From Micrasema longulum (Eukaryota; Arthropoda; Insecta; Trichoptera; Brachycentridae): a stretch of DNA of 64,000 bases. The DNA is taken from assembly GCA_022494885.1 (NCBI GenBank), contig JAGVSM010001279.1, positions 62,001 through 126,000 on the forward strand, given 5' to 3'. Shown here piece after piece: positions 11,300-22,632 of the stretch (its first letter is position 1; each line of letters begins with the position of its first letter). The notes below the pieces were generated by a model. That model was not told the DNA's origin, made no database searches, and was given only the letters and a program-made list of their open reading frames with translations. A program made the translations under genes and the position numbers.

Positions 11300-11545
11300 G
11301 TCATTTCCTTCTCTACCCCTTATAGCGCTTAGGGCACTGCATTAGTAAATCATCACAACGTATATTGGTCTTTCTTGTTCCAGGTAGGATTATCATTCTT
11401 ATTCTTCAAGTGCCAGTCTAGGGAGTATGAAATACTGCAGTATAAAAACATTTTAAATAAATTAATATTTCATGTCAACCAGATCGAGAGTCGAACCCGA
11501 CACCTCTTTCATGGTAGGCAAACTAGCTGGATCTTTTTTCGAATA
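11300..11545 (-). mobile_element. SINE family S3 with tRNA-like head (minus)
   Basis: On the minus strand a box B-like GGGTTCGACTCTCGATC lies at about 11494-11478. The body includes 'CTAGACTGGCACTTGAAG', and the S3 core follows around 11320-11340. The order matches the plus copy at 15395-15605. The 70-codon plus frame across it is accidental. Confidence 0.6.
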
Positions 11546-14109
11546 TGCATATCTGTCAATATATGTTTTATTTTCAAAAATATATAAGGAAAAGGAATAA
11601 AAATAAAGAAGAACATAAATAAAAATCTTTATTTATACTTAAAATTATGCTTAAGTGTCACGACATTTTTTCCAATGCTCAGTGCAAAAATAATAAAGTT
11701 TTTCATATTTTGAATTTTTTCTTCAATTGTTAAAGACAAATTTTTTTTTTAGATTTTCTGATTACTTATTATCAGATTACAATCTAGGAATCGTAAAATA
11801 TTAAATATTTCAAACTCTTGTATAAATTTTAAAACACCAACAAATATGCAGTAACAATTAAATTTTCTTCACATTCAGTCAACATATATTTTTTCCAGAA
11901 AAAATCACACATTAAAATCAGCTTGTGTACTATTAAATTAGTTTTTATTAATAAGAGCTGCAGTATTCTTTACACTGTGACACAATATTTGATTTATTAA
12001 ACTATGTAACTGTACAAACTAAGATGTTAAATTAAACTGTTAATATCTTAAAAATACTAATAAATAATACTTAAAAACCTATTTGTTTTCTGCAGCACCA
12101 AGCTACTACTATCAGAAAAGGCACGCATTATTCAAGCCAATCATATTTGAGTATGTATACAATACGAATAGCAGAAAATATAACAAAAAAATCTAATTGA
12201 AAGACGGATCACATTGTTTTAATTACTTTTATAAAAAAGCTGTTGATATTTGAAATAATAGAAAACTAATCACCATTAGTCTTGTGCAGACATACTTAAT
12301 AAAAAATAAACATTAATTTAGCAAGAATTTATAACTAGCGAATATTAAAGTGAAGTATAAAAGTGAGGTACGTTAAAATCAAAATTTTTAAAATAGTCAA
12401 GATTAAAAAAAACAGAAAACCCTTTGTTCAATAAATATGTCAAATGCATCTTATTCTGAAGAGAAGTACGTAATAAAATACCCGATAATCTTAATATAAC
12501 AGCCAAAGCCTAATATGTATTATATATATTTGTATCAATATGCCCTTATCAAATAGGCTGCAGCCTTTGTTCTTTCATACAGCTAATTATACTTTTTCCA
12601 AACATTGTTCCCTGATTTTTACAGAAATATTTTTATCCGTATGAAAAATTACCTTTAAATAATGAATACTGTAAAGTATGCCAAGAAAAATAGAAATTTA
12701 CTTACTGCGTTTAGTGGTTAAAGACTATTACATAATATTAAGCTTATTGCAAATTCATTTCTTAATAGTAACAATGATTAATAAATGCTATGTACTGACA
12801 CTCGTTATTATTTAAAACTATGAAACTATGTTCCGATAAATGAGTTAATATTTACTATGTAATGTGATTTGCCATTTCGGTATTTAAAATGTTAATTTTA
12901 GGACAATCCTTGTCAACTTAAATGCACGATTAATTTTAAGATTACTGTTTCTAAACATGCATTATGATTTTTCGTAGGCAATAGAATCATTATGAAGTTA
13001 ACAGATCTTGAAAACATTAATAATACAATTTAACTCAAAATAAAAACAGTACGTAAATTTATTCCTTATTATTTATAATACTATTAAACGAATATTTAAT
13101 AATCTATATTCAATAGTACGAAAATAGTAACGATTGGATGAATTTACAGTAGTACTAGAACATTCCATTTTGGATTTGTGGGGTTTACTATTTTACCATC
13201 CATAGCTATTTATATAGGTGGCCTTATACTATACAACATCTTTGTAAAATAAAGATTTTTTTATATAAGACAACAAATTAACAATGCTTAAAGTGACCGA
13301 CAATTAAAAGAGTCACCCAAACAAAAGTTTTATAAAGATATAGGTTAAAAACATTAATTTTAAGATGGGAAGAATGTAAGAATAAATATAATTGAGGCCT
13401 CTTAGTATCAAAGATGGCCAAACGCTAAAAATTGTATCGAAAGCGGCCAACTGCAAATTTAATACTTAATAGAAATATTATGAAATAAAAAATATTTTTG
13501 TGATATTTAGATTAAAAAGTGCTATTACAGATATTTGAAATTTTCTCAGAAATATGAATGGAATTCTTTGGCCATCTTGAGGTCTGAGGTCCTCAATTAA
13601 TTTGATGTTATTTAATTACCAAATGTAATAAATTTTACCTTGTTATTTAATACAATAAGTAAATCTTAGAAGGAAAATTGGATGAATCATGTCTACCAAA
13701 ATTTTACAATTACACTGATTTATTAATTAATTTTCACATCTTATTATAGGTACAATGACTGAATTAGATCAGAACAATTCTAATTTTCCTAATGTTCAAT
13801 ATATTTTTAATTTTCCAATGGTGTGAATTTTTGTTTTTATGTGACAATATAATACTGTATTATCGCAATACAATCAAAATTACCAGTGAAAATAAAATAT
13901 GCATAATAAGACTATTTGAAAACACAATTATAAAATTGTGGTTAATACCCTACAGCTACTCAACATGTTTTGAATGTTTTCTAAAAAAAAACTTTTAAGA
14001 GAGAAATTTGCTTTCCCAAGACTATGAATGGATAATTTTGACTGCATTTAATTTAATTTTTTCAATATGACGTTTTCCAATATTTTTAGTATTATAGTCG
14101 ATATAAACA
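11546..14109 (-). other. AT-rich DNA downstream of the MARVEL gene; possible long 3' UTR
   Basis: About 2.5 kb with very few repeat matches (only 12465-12545 resembles 5870-5950) and no coding signal. Low repeat content directly 3' of a gene fits an extended 3' UTR on the minus strand, and further AATAAA signals in that orientation occur near 11620. This is inference; transcript data would decide. Confidence 0.35.
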
Positions 14110-14282
14110 ATGTTGACTAACATTGTCTTTATTCTTATATTTTGGTGCCCCAACTGATATGATTTAGTTTGGTGTAGCGGGATACGGCGATGCGGCGCTA
14201 GTGTAGACCGAGTGAGGTTCGGTACCTAGCTAAGGTACAGATCTCTGCTCGACTAGTACCGGCCGCCGGCGCCAGGTGTCAC
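14110..14282 (-). other. 3' UTR of the MARVEL-domain gene (proximal form)
   Basis: The first 120 bases after the stop codon are GC-rich, unlike the flanks, and turn AT-rich toward a polyadenylation signal. This is the shortest 3' end the sequence supports. Confidence 0.5.
14128..14133 (-). terminator. Polyadenylation signal AATAAA
   Basis: AATAAA on the minus strand (TTTATT as given), 150 bases after the stop codon of the MARVEL-domain gene, in the context AAGAATAAAGACAATG. Cleavage would be expected near 14110. Confidence 0.5.
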
Positions 14283-14372
14283 TCAGGAGGTGGCTGGGCC
14301 AGCCGCTTTATGCTCCAAGTAGAGGAAATAAACTCCCGCTGCGTACACCAGCGTGTTGAACAGCCCGAAACA
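14283..14372 (-). CDS. MARVEL-domain membrane protein, last exon (TM4 and C-terminus)
   Basis: Ninety bases encode CFGLFNTLVYAAGVYFLYLE followed by HKAAGPATS and a TGA stop. The exon is preceded on the minus strand by a polypyrimidine/CAG acceptor (TTTATTTCCAG) and enters in phase 0, matching the donor of the exon at 17556. The FNTLVYAAGVYFLYL segment is the fourth transmembrane helix of a MARVEL domain, and the nine residues after it are a short cytosolic tail. GC content is well above the flanking intron. Proteins of this type (CMTM/plasmolipin-like) sit in membrane-apposition and vesicle membranes; the exact role of this one is not known to me. Confidence 0.85.
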   Translation of the reverse strand, partial: CFGLFNTLVYAAGVYFLYLEHKAAGPATS

Positions 14373-15204
14373 CTGGAAATAAAATAAAAGCAACGTGAGA
14401 AAAAAAAAATCACACATTTCTGTACTAAAAAGGGGAATTTTCGTTTCTTTACTGGGGTAATAAGAATAAATTATTTTTTGTTTAAACTGTCTGAAATAAT
14501 TTTAACTACACAATGACATTTGGTTACTTATTTAGAAATAGTTTTAATGCATAGAATTTTAATAGGTATTAAACAAAGGTTGACATTACTAAAACGTATA
14601 TTTTTATCACTAAGATAGACCAGATATTATCTTCTTGAGGGTAATTATTATTAAATTTTTTGTCTTAGCTTTAATTTTCTTTATTTGTATTTTATTCAAG
14701 TGTGCATGTATGTATTATAAAGATTTGTGTTTGCTATTTTTAAATGGACTAAGTCCGTTAGTAAATAAATAAATACACAATATGATTTTAAAAGGTTTAA
14801 AAAAAACATTAACAACAAGCCATTGAAATGTTTTATTTTTAATTATAATAAGTATTATTTTGGAAGTATAAAAATAGACTTCTAAAATACGAAGGCATAA
14901 TTTATTTTTTTAAATCCTTAAAATGAAAATAATTATAATTTCTGTAAAATATGCTTTAGTACTATCATTTTTTTGTAAATTGTAAGGAAGAAAGTAAATA
15001 AAAAAATAATATGGTATAATTATTAAACAATGCATCTTTTCTGAAAATTTCTAAAACGTCTTGAACGGATAAAAAACACTTTATGGAAAAATGACAGGAA
15101 GAAACCAAAAAAAACTTCTGAAAAGACCTAAAAGATTTTCTAACGTTTGAGTCAATACGAGTAATCTAATATAATCTAATTAATCTATAAATTTAAAGAA
15201 AAAA
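14373..15204 (-). other. Intron of the MARVEL-domain gene, unique part
   Basis: AT-rich intronic sequence without recognised repeats, between the last exon and the repeat cluster starting at 15205. Confidence 0.45.
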
Positions 15205-15290
15205 AATGTTTTAGACGCACCCCAATTTTCGGTTCAATTTTCAGAGTAAAAAAAATGCGTCTTATGGTCTGAAAAATACCGTAGATACGT
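15205..15290. repeat. Fragment of a 'CCGTATTTT' MITE
   Basis: Contains 'CAATTTTCAGAGTAAAAAA' and 'TGCGTCTTATGGTCTGAAAA' and ends AAATACCGTA. The same words occur in the more complete element at 39159-39254, which has both CCGTATTTT and AAAATACGG ends. Confidence 0.6.
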
Positions 15291-15394
15291 GTATTTTCTG
15301 TGTCCAGGCGGATAAATAATACAGTTATGTGTATGAAAAAAACCAAAATCGTGGTCGAGGTCGAGGTAAACATTTTGATACGAGAAATCGGGTG

Positions 15395-15605
15395 GTGATA
15401 CATGCGCCTCGGGTACCTAATGGTTGGTGCTCGAGATCCCAGGCTCGATTGCTGGCAGGCTGGACGTAAAATATTGGGTTTAAATGTGGTTTGCAATATT
15501 TCATTGTTCCTGGACTAGCACTTCAAGCGTTAGACGCGCTGTAATTGTAGTATCAACGCATTGCCCTATGCACTAATGGGTGTGGATAGGAAAATAAAGT
15601 TGATG
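15395..15605 (+). mobile_element. SINE family S3, fullest copy
   Basis: A degenerate tRNA-like head has box B-like 'GGCTCGATTGCTGGCAGG'. It is followed by 'GTGGTTTGCAATATTTCATT', 'GGACTAGCACTTCAAGCG' and the S3 core 'CGCATTGCCCTATGCACTAA'. At least six other partial copies occur in the window. The 103-codon minus frame over the left half is not a gene. Confidence 0.6.
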
Positions 15606-15979
15606 ATATAATATTATGTAGTTGATTCACATGTACAAGACGACATCGCAAAACTCTTGTAGTAAAACAGTATTTCGTGACCTCTACCAAGCGAAACGCA
15701 TAAGACTACCGTTTAATTATTACCAACGTAGGTATTAAGTAGTACAAGTACCTAACTTACCTACGTAGGTAACAATTGCGGTAATTAGTTCACATAGCCC
15801 TACATCTACATCGGCTAGTACAACTAACAATAGAAACGAGTGCCTGACTCATTCAGTATCCGAGTTATATTTTTCTATGTATTTTAGTCTCAACGCTTAG
15901 AAATGGAAGTGAAACATGGAACTGGAAGAGGAAAGATGAAAGACAACTTTACTTAGACAAATATGTAGTGTAAAACATG

Positions 15980-16295
15980 CAAGTTTGACAGGGGAATGCA
16001 AATCTAAGACTATTTATAAGATTGAGAAAGGATTGCGAAGATGGTTTGGTATGGAACGCATGGATGCCGAAAGAGTGGTAAAATAGATATTTGTGCCGAG
16101 AACGACTGGTAACGTAGGGCGAGGACGGCCGAGAAGGACGTGGCATGGTCAGATAAACCAAAATCTTAAGTCTGCTCGCGTCGAAAGGAATGTATGACAA
16201 TATGTATTGTGGAAGAAGCGAGGAATGTATGTCAGGATAGACGCATGTGGTGTTCCATCTATTCTGCCTACACCGACGAAGAAACGGTAGTAGCA
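15980..16295 (+). mobile_element. RTE-like LINE, C-terminal remnant (plus)
   Basis: The plus strand reads LRRWFGMERMDAERVVK, a stop, then GRGRPRRTWHGQINQNLKSA and further broken frames. 'RWFGxxERM' followed by 'GRGRPRRTW' is the hallmark C-terminus of the RTE-type LINEs common in Lepidoptera. Related minus copies lie at 33850-33430 and 37270-37055. The frames 15949-16296 (minus) and 37002-37292 (plus) are antisense shadows. Several stops make it a dead copy. Confidence 0.75.
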
Positions 16296-16708
16296 TAATA
16301 TAGGAATTTTAATTGTCCTAATTTAGGAATTAACCGAAACGTGTGATAAGGGGCGACCAAAATTCAGTTAAACCTCAAAGCACCTAAGCCTCTCCACCGG
16401 CTTCCAATTCCCGTTGGTTCTCCAAAATCATGTTCGCGAGCCGTAGTTCAGCAGGCTTATTCCGTCACAATTTCGTTTCGTAATATCGTTCGTTCATTCG
16501 TCGTATATCCACCTCACTCTAACGGAATCAAAATCGTATTTCGCTCTCGTCCTCTCACACGAATGAATTTACGAAACTAATTAGTTACAGAATAAGGCCA
16601 CTAATTGAACCGCCGACAAATCGTCAGCAGTGGACGTCCAAGTCAAGAGAACTTGATACTTTGTAAATCAAGCAAGCGTGGTAAAGTCTCTCAGTCCAGT
16701 CAGCTCTA
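16296..16708. other. Intronic spacer
   Basis: Moderately GC-rich for this window (Ser/Arg-poor, stops in all frames). No family was recognised. Confidence 0.3.
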
Positions 16709-16942
16709 GGCCCCGATTACAATGGGAATTTCACATTTATCTTCAATTTAATCTCCAAAGTAAAATTAAGTTTTCTGTATGAAAAACAGAATATGTGTAC
16801 AATTTTTTCTTCTAAACGTGTTCAATTTCTGTTTACCGACGATTTAAAAGTTCATATATAACTCATTTTCGTCCACAAATATAGATTTTTCTTTATAGAC
16901 AGTCGAAGATAACTCTGTTAACTTCCTATTGTAATCGGGGCC
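16709..16942. mobile_element. MITE family Z, complete copy (234 bp)
   Basis: GGCCCCGATTACAATGGGAA at the left is mirrored by TTCCTATTGTAATCGGGGCC at the right. The interior is AT-rich and non-coding. A second copy with the same left end (GGGCCCGTATTACAATGGGA) starts at 50665. It lies in the intron between the last two exons of the MARVEL gene. Confidence 0.85.
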
Positions 16943-17555
16943 CTGGTATTATTCAACTCGGACCAAAATATCAGACAAAACGTTACCTGCATCAAAATGG
17001 TATGATTTAAAAGTCGGGGAAAACTCTAACGGAGCTTTACACTAAAGTACGAGTTCGCATCGATAATGTTTAAAAAAGAATAAAGATTGTATACTTAACC
17101 AATTCGTCAAAGATGTAAACGAACTTTTTGATGCATTCTTCGCGTCTTTTCTAGTTTCATCTGAATATATGCGGTTTACTTTGCTCTCTAATCAGTCTGA
17201 CAATTTTATAAAGAAAAATAAAATTTTGCTAATTTTCACCAGTCATGAGGAAAAATCTGAATAAAGTTACCGTCATACGTAATGTATACGATTGATCAAA
17301 AAAAGGCTAGGGTAATTTTAAACAAAATACGTAGTACAAATAATAATTTTCTCAGATTTTTTTAAAAAGAAGGTAGGTACATTAAATATCATGTAGTTAT
17401 ACCTTCTGATTTGCATGCTTCAATGAATGGTGCATCAATTGTGGCATACTGACTATGAAATAGGAATTAAAAATAAGCTATAAAACAGTTTACGACGCTT
17501 TTTGTCTTTAAATATTTATGTTAATATAGTAAAAGGAATGAATGATTCAACTTAC
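16943..17555 (-). other. Intron of the MARVEL-domain gene
   Basis: AT-rich intronic sequence next to the donor of exon 17556-17669. Nothing else recognised. Confidence 0.45.
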
Positions 17556-17669
17556 TCCAGCTGTAAGGTTTGATGCCCTGTAATAAGCGTAGGGCGGAGT
17601 CCACACAGCTAACTGAACAATGAAAGCGATGGTGTACAGAATAGTCGTGATGGTGGTGTTAAACAGTTC
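17556..17669 (-). CDS. MARVEL-domain membrane protein, internal exon (TM3)
   Basis: The exon is 114 bases (38 codons), phase 0 at both ends, flanked on the minus strand by a CAG acceptor and a consensus GTAAGT donor. It encodes ELLN-type sequence: ELFNTTITTILYTIAFIVQL, then AVWTPPYAYYRASNLTAG. The hydrophobic stretch ILYTIAFIVQLAVW is the third transmembrane helix and the following YYR-x-SN loop is extracytosolic or lumenal in MARVEL topology. It joins the exon at 20090 upstream and the one at 14283 downstream without frame change, and no stop or gap interrupts the join. Confidence 0.88.
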
Positions 17670-19352
17670 CTGAAACAATACAAATAAACGAAATTACATA
17701 TTTTGAAATATCATAAACTTAAGATAGACGGAAATGTCATAATAAGATGCGAGGAGATGACGACAGTTGGGCTCTGAAAGTTCTCGAGTGGCGAGTGGCG
17801 ACCTAAGCACCATTGTGATTGTACGAACGTTAGCTGCGTTTACATACTATTATAGTAGGCACTGAAATAAAGTTTTAAAATAAAATAGTCTTGTGTGCGT
17901 CATAACACAAACAAAAATCGTATGTTAACTCGGCCGACAGGCACTGACACATTAATATAGGTCATTAAACATTTAAACGCATATTGCGGTGTACTGTTGA
18001 TTCAAATTACAAATTGGTGATTAAAAAGTACACCGATTGTTTATTGCGATATCAATGATTGGAAAATTAAAGTATGACGATGAAGATGACGATAAATGAA
18101 GTTTTGTCCTACAAAAATCTACCAAAATTTAGCCGATACCGAATGCGCCAGCCAAGATTAAACATTGCAAAAACGGAATATTTTGGTGAAGTGTAATTTA
18201 TCCATTTACATAATATATTACATTAATAAAACAGTAAAAAAATCAGTTCTTATTTTTACATTTTATTCTGTGTTCGTAAGTATGATTTTAACCTTTGGCT
18301 TCGGCCTCGACCGGAGGCAAGAATATGGCAGGGGCGAATCGTCAAAGTAAGCGATTATGCACAGCTTACCATTATAATTGACTTTTAATAATAATAATTT
18401 ATAGCAACCATGTTTATGGGGAAAAAAAAGTCATTGTAATTTATGTTAAATCACCGTTTATATCTTTCTACAAAAAAATATCTATGAAGCGCGCCCAGCC
18501 CAGCCCATTCTTACTGAACGATGAAACTAGCCGATTACCTCAGCTTATTCTTCCATACAAAAAAGTACACTGTATTTTTCGTCTTTAACCCAAGTCGGCT
18601 TTTTTAGTACTAAAACAAACTTGCAGATTACAAATATTTTTAGAAGATTCTCTATTTGGAAACTAGTATTTCGAACATTATTTCCGAAGGACTATTTTTC
18701 TTTGATGGGATACCGTTGACATATTATGTATCACATAGGACAGGTGGCGTTCGCAGTGGCCGTTTTAGGCATTATTCATTTTAAAAGAAATCGGCCAGTG
18801 CTCAAGTCTTGACAGTACTGTCAATGACAGATCATAATGGAAATATCTGCGGAATGTCATTGTGGTATTTGTTAATAAACTTTTGTGCAAGTATTGTATT
18901 AAAATATTGTAGAATAAAGCTACGTTTATCGCGTGGTTAATAATAATTGTTGTTTGAGTTGATTTTCACAGAATTAAAAAAAAAATGTCATTTATAATTA
19001 CATTACTTACATGTTGAGTAAGTACTTATTGTAGTACAAATTAATGAACATTTTTATAGATTACCTATAAAATAAATCACGGCTCGCCACTGGAATATAG
19101 CAAGAGTAAAATAATCAGTTTCGATCAAAAACTGACTTTTTATAACTTATAATATCGTAGAAGAAAATTTAAAAGTGGTTTGGAGCGTAGTTAAATACCT
19201 CCCCATATATAGTACTCAGTGATTACATATAATGAATCATGATGGACATCTTAAAATTCCTAAATTCTAAAAAACAGTTTACAACGTACAGTATTCTAAG
19301 CAAATCCATACTCAAACTCTAAATAATTTAAGGTTTAAGGTCAACGCAGCCA
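17670..19352 (-). other. Intron of the MARVEL-domain gene
   Basis: AT-rich and mostly unassigned. A small patch at 17738-17830 is less AT-rich (GAGTGGCGAGTGGCGACC). The plus frame 18165-18350 is accidental. Confidence 0.4.
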
Positions 19353-19785
19353 CAACTGAACACAGTTATGCAGAAAACAGCCAGTCCACAATTTTGAAAA
19401 ATGATATTTTGGTTTTATAAGATGCAGTAAGGTCAATTCTATATTCTGCTTAAAACAGCCAGGCCACTTTCATTAAAAAACTGTAACAATTAACTTCTGA
19501 AAAAAGTGTCAATCACAAAAACGGCATTTCTCAACTTGCAGAAAACACCCACGGTACTAGAAAAATCTTACGGTACCTTAAACATCATTAAAACAGGATA
19601 AATAGGTAGTTATATTCTTGTTTGTAATATTAAAAAATAATATATTCATTGTTTATTTTTTGTCAAAATTAGAAAACATTCCAACTGTTGAGTAGATTCG
19701 ATTATTCACTCTTTTCACAAAAGTGCCATTATCTCAGTTTCACTTTTCTATGGCTGGCTGCTTTCTGCATAACTACGTTCAACTT
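19353..19785. mobile_element. MITE family E, copy 1
   Basis: Ends are inverted repeats: AGTTATGCAGAAAACAGCC on the left and GGCTGCTTTCTGCATAACT on the right. The 'GCAGAAAACA' word repeats inside the element. Copy 2 lies reversed at 36219-36656, with the same interior blocks (for example 'AAACATTCCAACTGTTG'). No coding frame; non-autonomous DNA transposon in the intron. Confidence 0.8.
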
Positions 19786-20089
19786 TAATTGGACATAAGT
19801 ATTTAGCTACCTGCCGCAACTCACGAAGGAAAAAAATCCTATCAATAAAGATGTGGATTGCCAACTTAACAGAGCAACTAGCAGAAGACATGATCTTTCA
19901 AGTTAGTGATACTCGATGAATATTCACTTGCTGATACTGGTTTGATAATGAATAAATCCCTGCCTCGATACAGGTTTGCGTAATGACGCAAACTGTTCAA
20001 ACCAAAAGCTATAAAAAAACAGGAGTGTTCCATTGAATTTGACCAATTTATTGCGCTTATAAGTTATTTTATACCTGTGGAATACTTAC

Positions 20090-20257
20090 AGTTAGTATCC
20101 AGTTGATGGGTAACTTAAGGGCTTCTCGTACTCCGAGAAGGTACACGAAGGTCCAGATGAGGGTGGCAATGAAGGATGTGACTACTACAAACAAGAACCA
20201 GTGGGTCCCTGACAGCAGCGCGGGGGATGCACTCGCCATGCATATTATTCCAAATAC
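20090..20257 (-). CDS. MARVEL-domain membrane protein, internal exon (TM1 end, TM2)
   Basis: The exon is 168 bases (56 codons), phase 0 at both ends, with a TTTTCAG acceptor and GTAAGT donor on the minus strand. The peptide starts VFGIICMASASPALLSGTHW, continues FLFVVVTSFIATLIWTFVYL and ends REALKLPINWILT. VFGIICM is the end of TM1, the WFLFVVV...FVYLL stretch is TM2, and the 'LPINWxLTE' turn (E supplied by the next exon) is typical of insect CMTM/MARVEL proteins. The missing N-terminal exon would end with the first half of TM1; I searched upstream by eye and did not find it, so the gene is partial in this annotation. Confidence 0.9.
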
Positions 20258-20539
20258 CTGAAAACGAATTATTATTTGATTACAAATTCAGAAATACGTT
20301 TAATTACTTCAAATTTTTAATTTTTGTATCCCAACTCAGCATAGTGCTCTTGGCCTCATAGAGTTCGGGATACGTTATTATATATTTTTTGATATTTATA
20401 CCTATGTATTTGTATGAATAAATAAATAAATGGCCATATTATTTTCTTTTACCGCGTGTACGGGTGAAATGGAGAAGGAGGATGTAAAATAAAACCAGAT
20501 AATCCAGATTCAAAAACCCCATAAAGAGGAAACCTAATT
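20258..20539 (-). other. Upstream intron of the MARVEL gene; LINE-tail-like patch
   Basis: Around 20335-20430 the text (GGCCTCATAGAGTTCGGGAT, then a GAATAAATAAATAAATGG tail) resembles a short LINE 3' end on the plus strand. The 65-codon minus frame here is a shadow. Confidence 0.35.
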
Positions 20540-20744
20540 GAGAAAAGTCCGCCTCGTAGCGTAGTGTTTGGCGTGTTTGCTTGGGTTTGATTCCTGACAA
20601 GGCCGATAAGAAATATGGATCAAAAGGTGGTTTCACATTGCAATATTTTAAAGTCGCTAGACTGGAACTTGAAGCGAAAGACTGATCACATTTTTTAAAC
20701 CAATGATCAATACGTGGTGTATTTGGTGTACCGATGCAATCAAT
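20540..20744 (+). mobile_element. SINE family S3, left part of a split copy
   Basis: Box A-like 'TAGCGTAGTGTTTGG' and box B-like 'GGGTTTGATTCC' are followed by 'GTGGTTTCACATTGCAATAT' and 'AGACTGGAACTTGAAGCG', as in the copy at 15395. The expected 3' part is not adjacent but appears at 21389-21440, so a LINE tail has inserted between. Confidence 0.55.
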
Positions 20745-21388
20745 TTTTTAAAGTTCGAGATTAGCGAAAATTGACAAATCTGCTTTCCTTCCATACTTTT
20801 ACTTTTATTTGCTTTTTATATATCTTGATACTTTTATGTTTTTTCATTACGTATTTTTGTATAATTCAATTTAGTACTTACTCTTATTTGACATATTATT
20901 TATTACTCCTATTTCTTCTTTTTCTTGCGTATAGAGTGAGTTTCTAGAAACCATATCTCAACTATCATTTCAATTTTGTTTTTATATATATTATTTTTCT
21001 ATTGATTTCAATGATACTATAATTTTGTTATTTTTTTTCAATACGACTGCATTTTTCTATTATTTTGTTGATTTTAATGATACTAATATTTTGTATATTT
21101 GATTACGTATGAATCTAAATTTGTATAATTTAAATTGAAATATTTATATTTGATTATCTTTTTTGCATTGTATTCTTTGGAATTTTATTATTTACTACTT
21201 ATACCTTGTTTTTCTGGATTGTTATTCTATTGCATCACATGTCATTATAATTAATTCTTATTAATTTAACTATCTATTTCTGTTATTAATTATTATGGCT
21301 TGACACGGGCATAGCCTAAAAAGCCTTAATAATAACATTAATATTTAAACGAGTGTAATTTTGAATGAATAAATAAAATAAATAAATC
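20745..21388 (+). mobile_element. LINE 3' UTR inserted in SINE S3
   Basis: AT-rich sequence without frames ends 'AAAAAGCCTTAATAATAA' and then a (AATAAATAAA) tail at 21366-21388. The 'AAAGCCxTAATAA' ending is shared with the LINE ending at 57170. The insertion separates two halves of one S3 copy. Confidence 0.5.
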
Positions 21389-21440
21389 CCCTATGCATTA
21401 TCAAGTGCGGATAAGGATACGAGGATGACGTGTCGTTCTG
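21389..21440 (+). mobile_element. SINE family S3, right part of the split copy
   Basis: 'CCCCTATGCATTATCAAGTG' then 'CGGATAAGGATACG' corresponds to the S3 core following the point where the left part stops at 20744. Confidence 0.5.
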
Positions 21441-22249
21441 ATTGGTACCTTGCATTATTTAAGAATATGCATATTTTCTAATTGCGTGGAATAAACGAAA
21501 GCTTCCGCTACAAATCTTCGTAACCCAACGAAAATGAAACATGTAGGATGTAGGTACCATTTTTTTGCGAACGGATGTTCAAACATAGGAAGAAAGGAGA
21601 ATGTTATTGAGTGTAAAGTGTGAGCAAAAAACACCAGTCAATGACCTTGGAACTGCTTGGACTTCCATATTACCTTCTCAATAAGATTTTCTTTCCCTGT
21701 TAATCATTAATATATCTTGAAGGCTTTTTAAAGAAATCAATAAAATCACAGAATAGATAATTCAGTTCTGTGATTAAAATAATATAATATGTACACAGTG
21801 TTCGTATATTTTTTATGTCTTTGTTTGTACGACGAAATAAAAACGACTATAATTATTAATATAAAAAAATAAAATAAACGGGATAGTCTGTATTAGATAA
21901 AAAAATAAACCTAACCAGTAACAAGAAGACACATAATATTTTTTAAATGTCTAAATGTTATATGGATTCTCTGGAAATAAATATAATTTGTATAAAATAT
22001 ACAATAAATTGGTGAAAAAAAAATGTTAAAAAAATAAATAGTATTACACCGTCCGCATTCGTCTGTCACGTCGCTAATACAATATACGATACTATACCAT
22101 AAACTTCTCGCGTGTTTTTACTTCTACAAAGAAAAAAAATAATACGTTTATTCATGTATCAACTGAGACTCCCTCAATCTGAACTGTGTAAAAACTTTTT
22201 TGTAGCAAAATACGTCTTTCCGTAATGAATATAAAAATGTTAATTCTTA
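21441..22249. other. AT-rich spacer
   Basis: Around 21640-21715 a fragment resembles family A ('GACTTCCATATTACCTTCTC'). The remainder is unassigned. Confidence 0.3.
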
Positions 22250-22299
22250 TTCTTAGTGGTGGGCGTCACTGCGGCCTATGAAGATCTATTGTGACGGGT

Positions 22300-22380
22300 C
22301 CCCGTGAATAGTTCTCGTCCTCCAAGCCCAGGTCTATAAAGACCCTGACTACTGTGTGGAAGGCGAGTGCTTACATTTTG
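22300..22380 (-). mobile_element. Second copy of the RNase H LINE C-terminus
   Basis: 'CCTCCAAGCCCAGGTCTATA' and 'GTGTGGAAGGCGAGTGCTTA' match the codons for the last about 20 residues of the neighbouring LINE (22640-22700). It is an independent truncated copy. Confidence 0.55.
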
Positions 22381-22632
22381 CTAAATAAAGTCTTATTTTA
22401 TCTTATCTTATTTTATTTTATTTTACTATATATTATCTCTAATTCTTAATATTTTTAATATATTTGTATTTTCGACACTTGACACTTAATATTTACACAT
22501 TACAATATTTACACACATGTCCACTCTCATTCCAATATAACATATAATGGTTTTATTCTCTGTATATTTTATTTGTTGTATTTTTGTTACATATATTACT
22601 GTTGATATCCCCAATAAATTAAAAAAAAATTT
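22381..22632 (+). mobile_element. LINE 3' UTR fragment with poly(A)
   Basis: Starts in a TTTTA-rich run and ends 'GATATCCCCAATAAATT' followed by poly(A). The same sequence is found reversed at 31885-32150 ('TTATTGGGGATATCAACAGT'). Confidence 0.6.

Noticed and set aside
15949..16296. 115-codon minus-strand gene
   Set aside because: Antisense shadow of the LINE remnant with the GRGRPRRTW motif on the plus strand.
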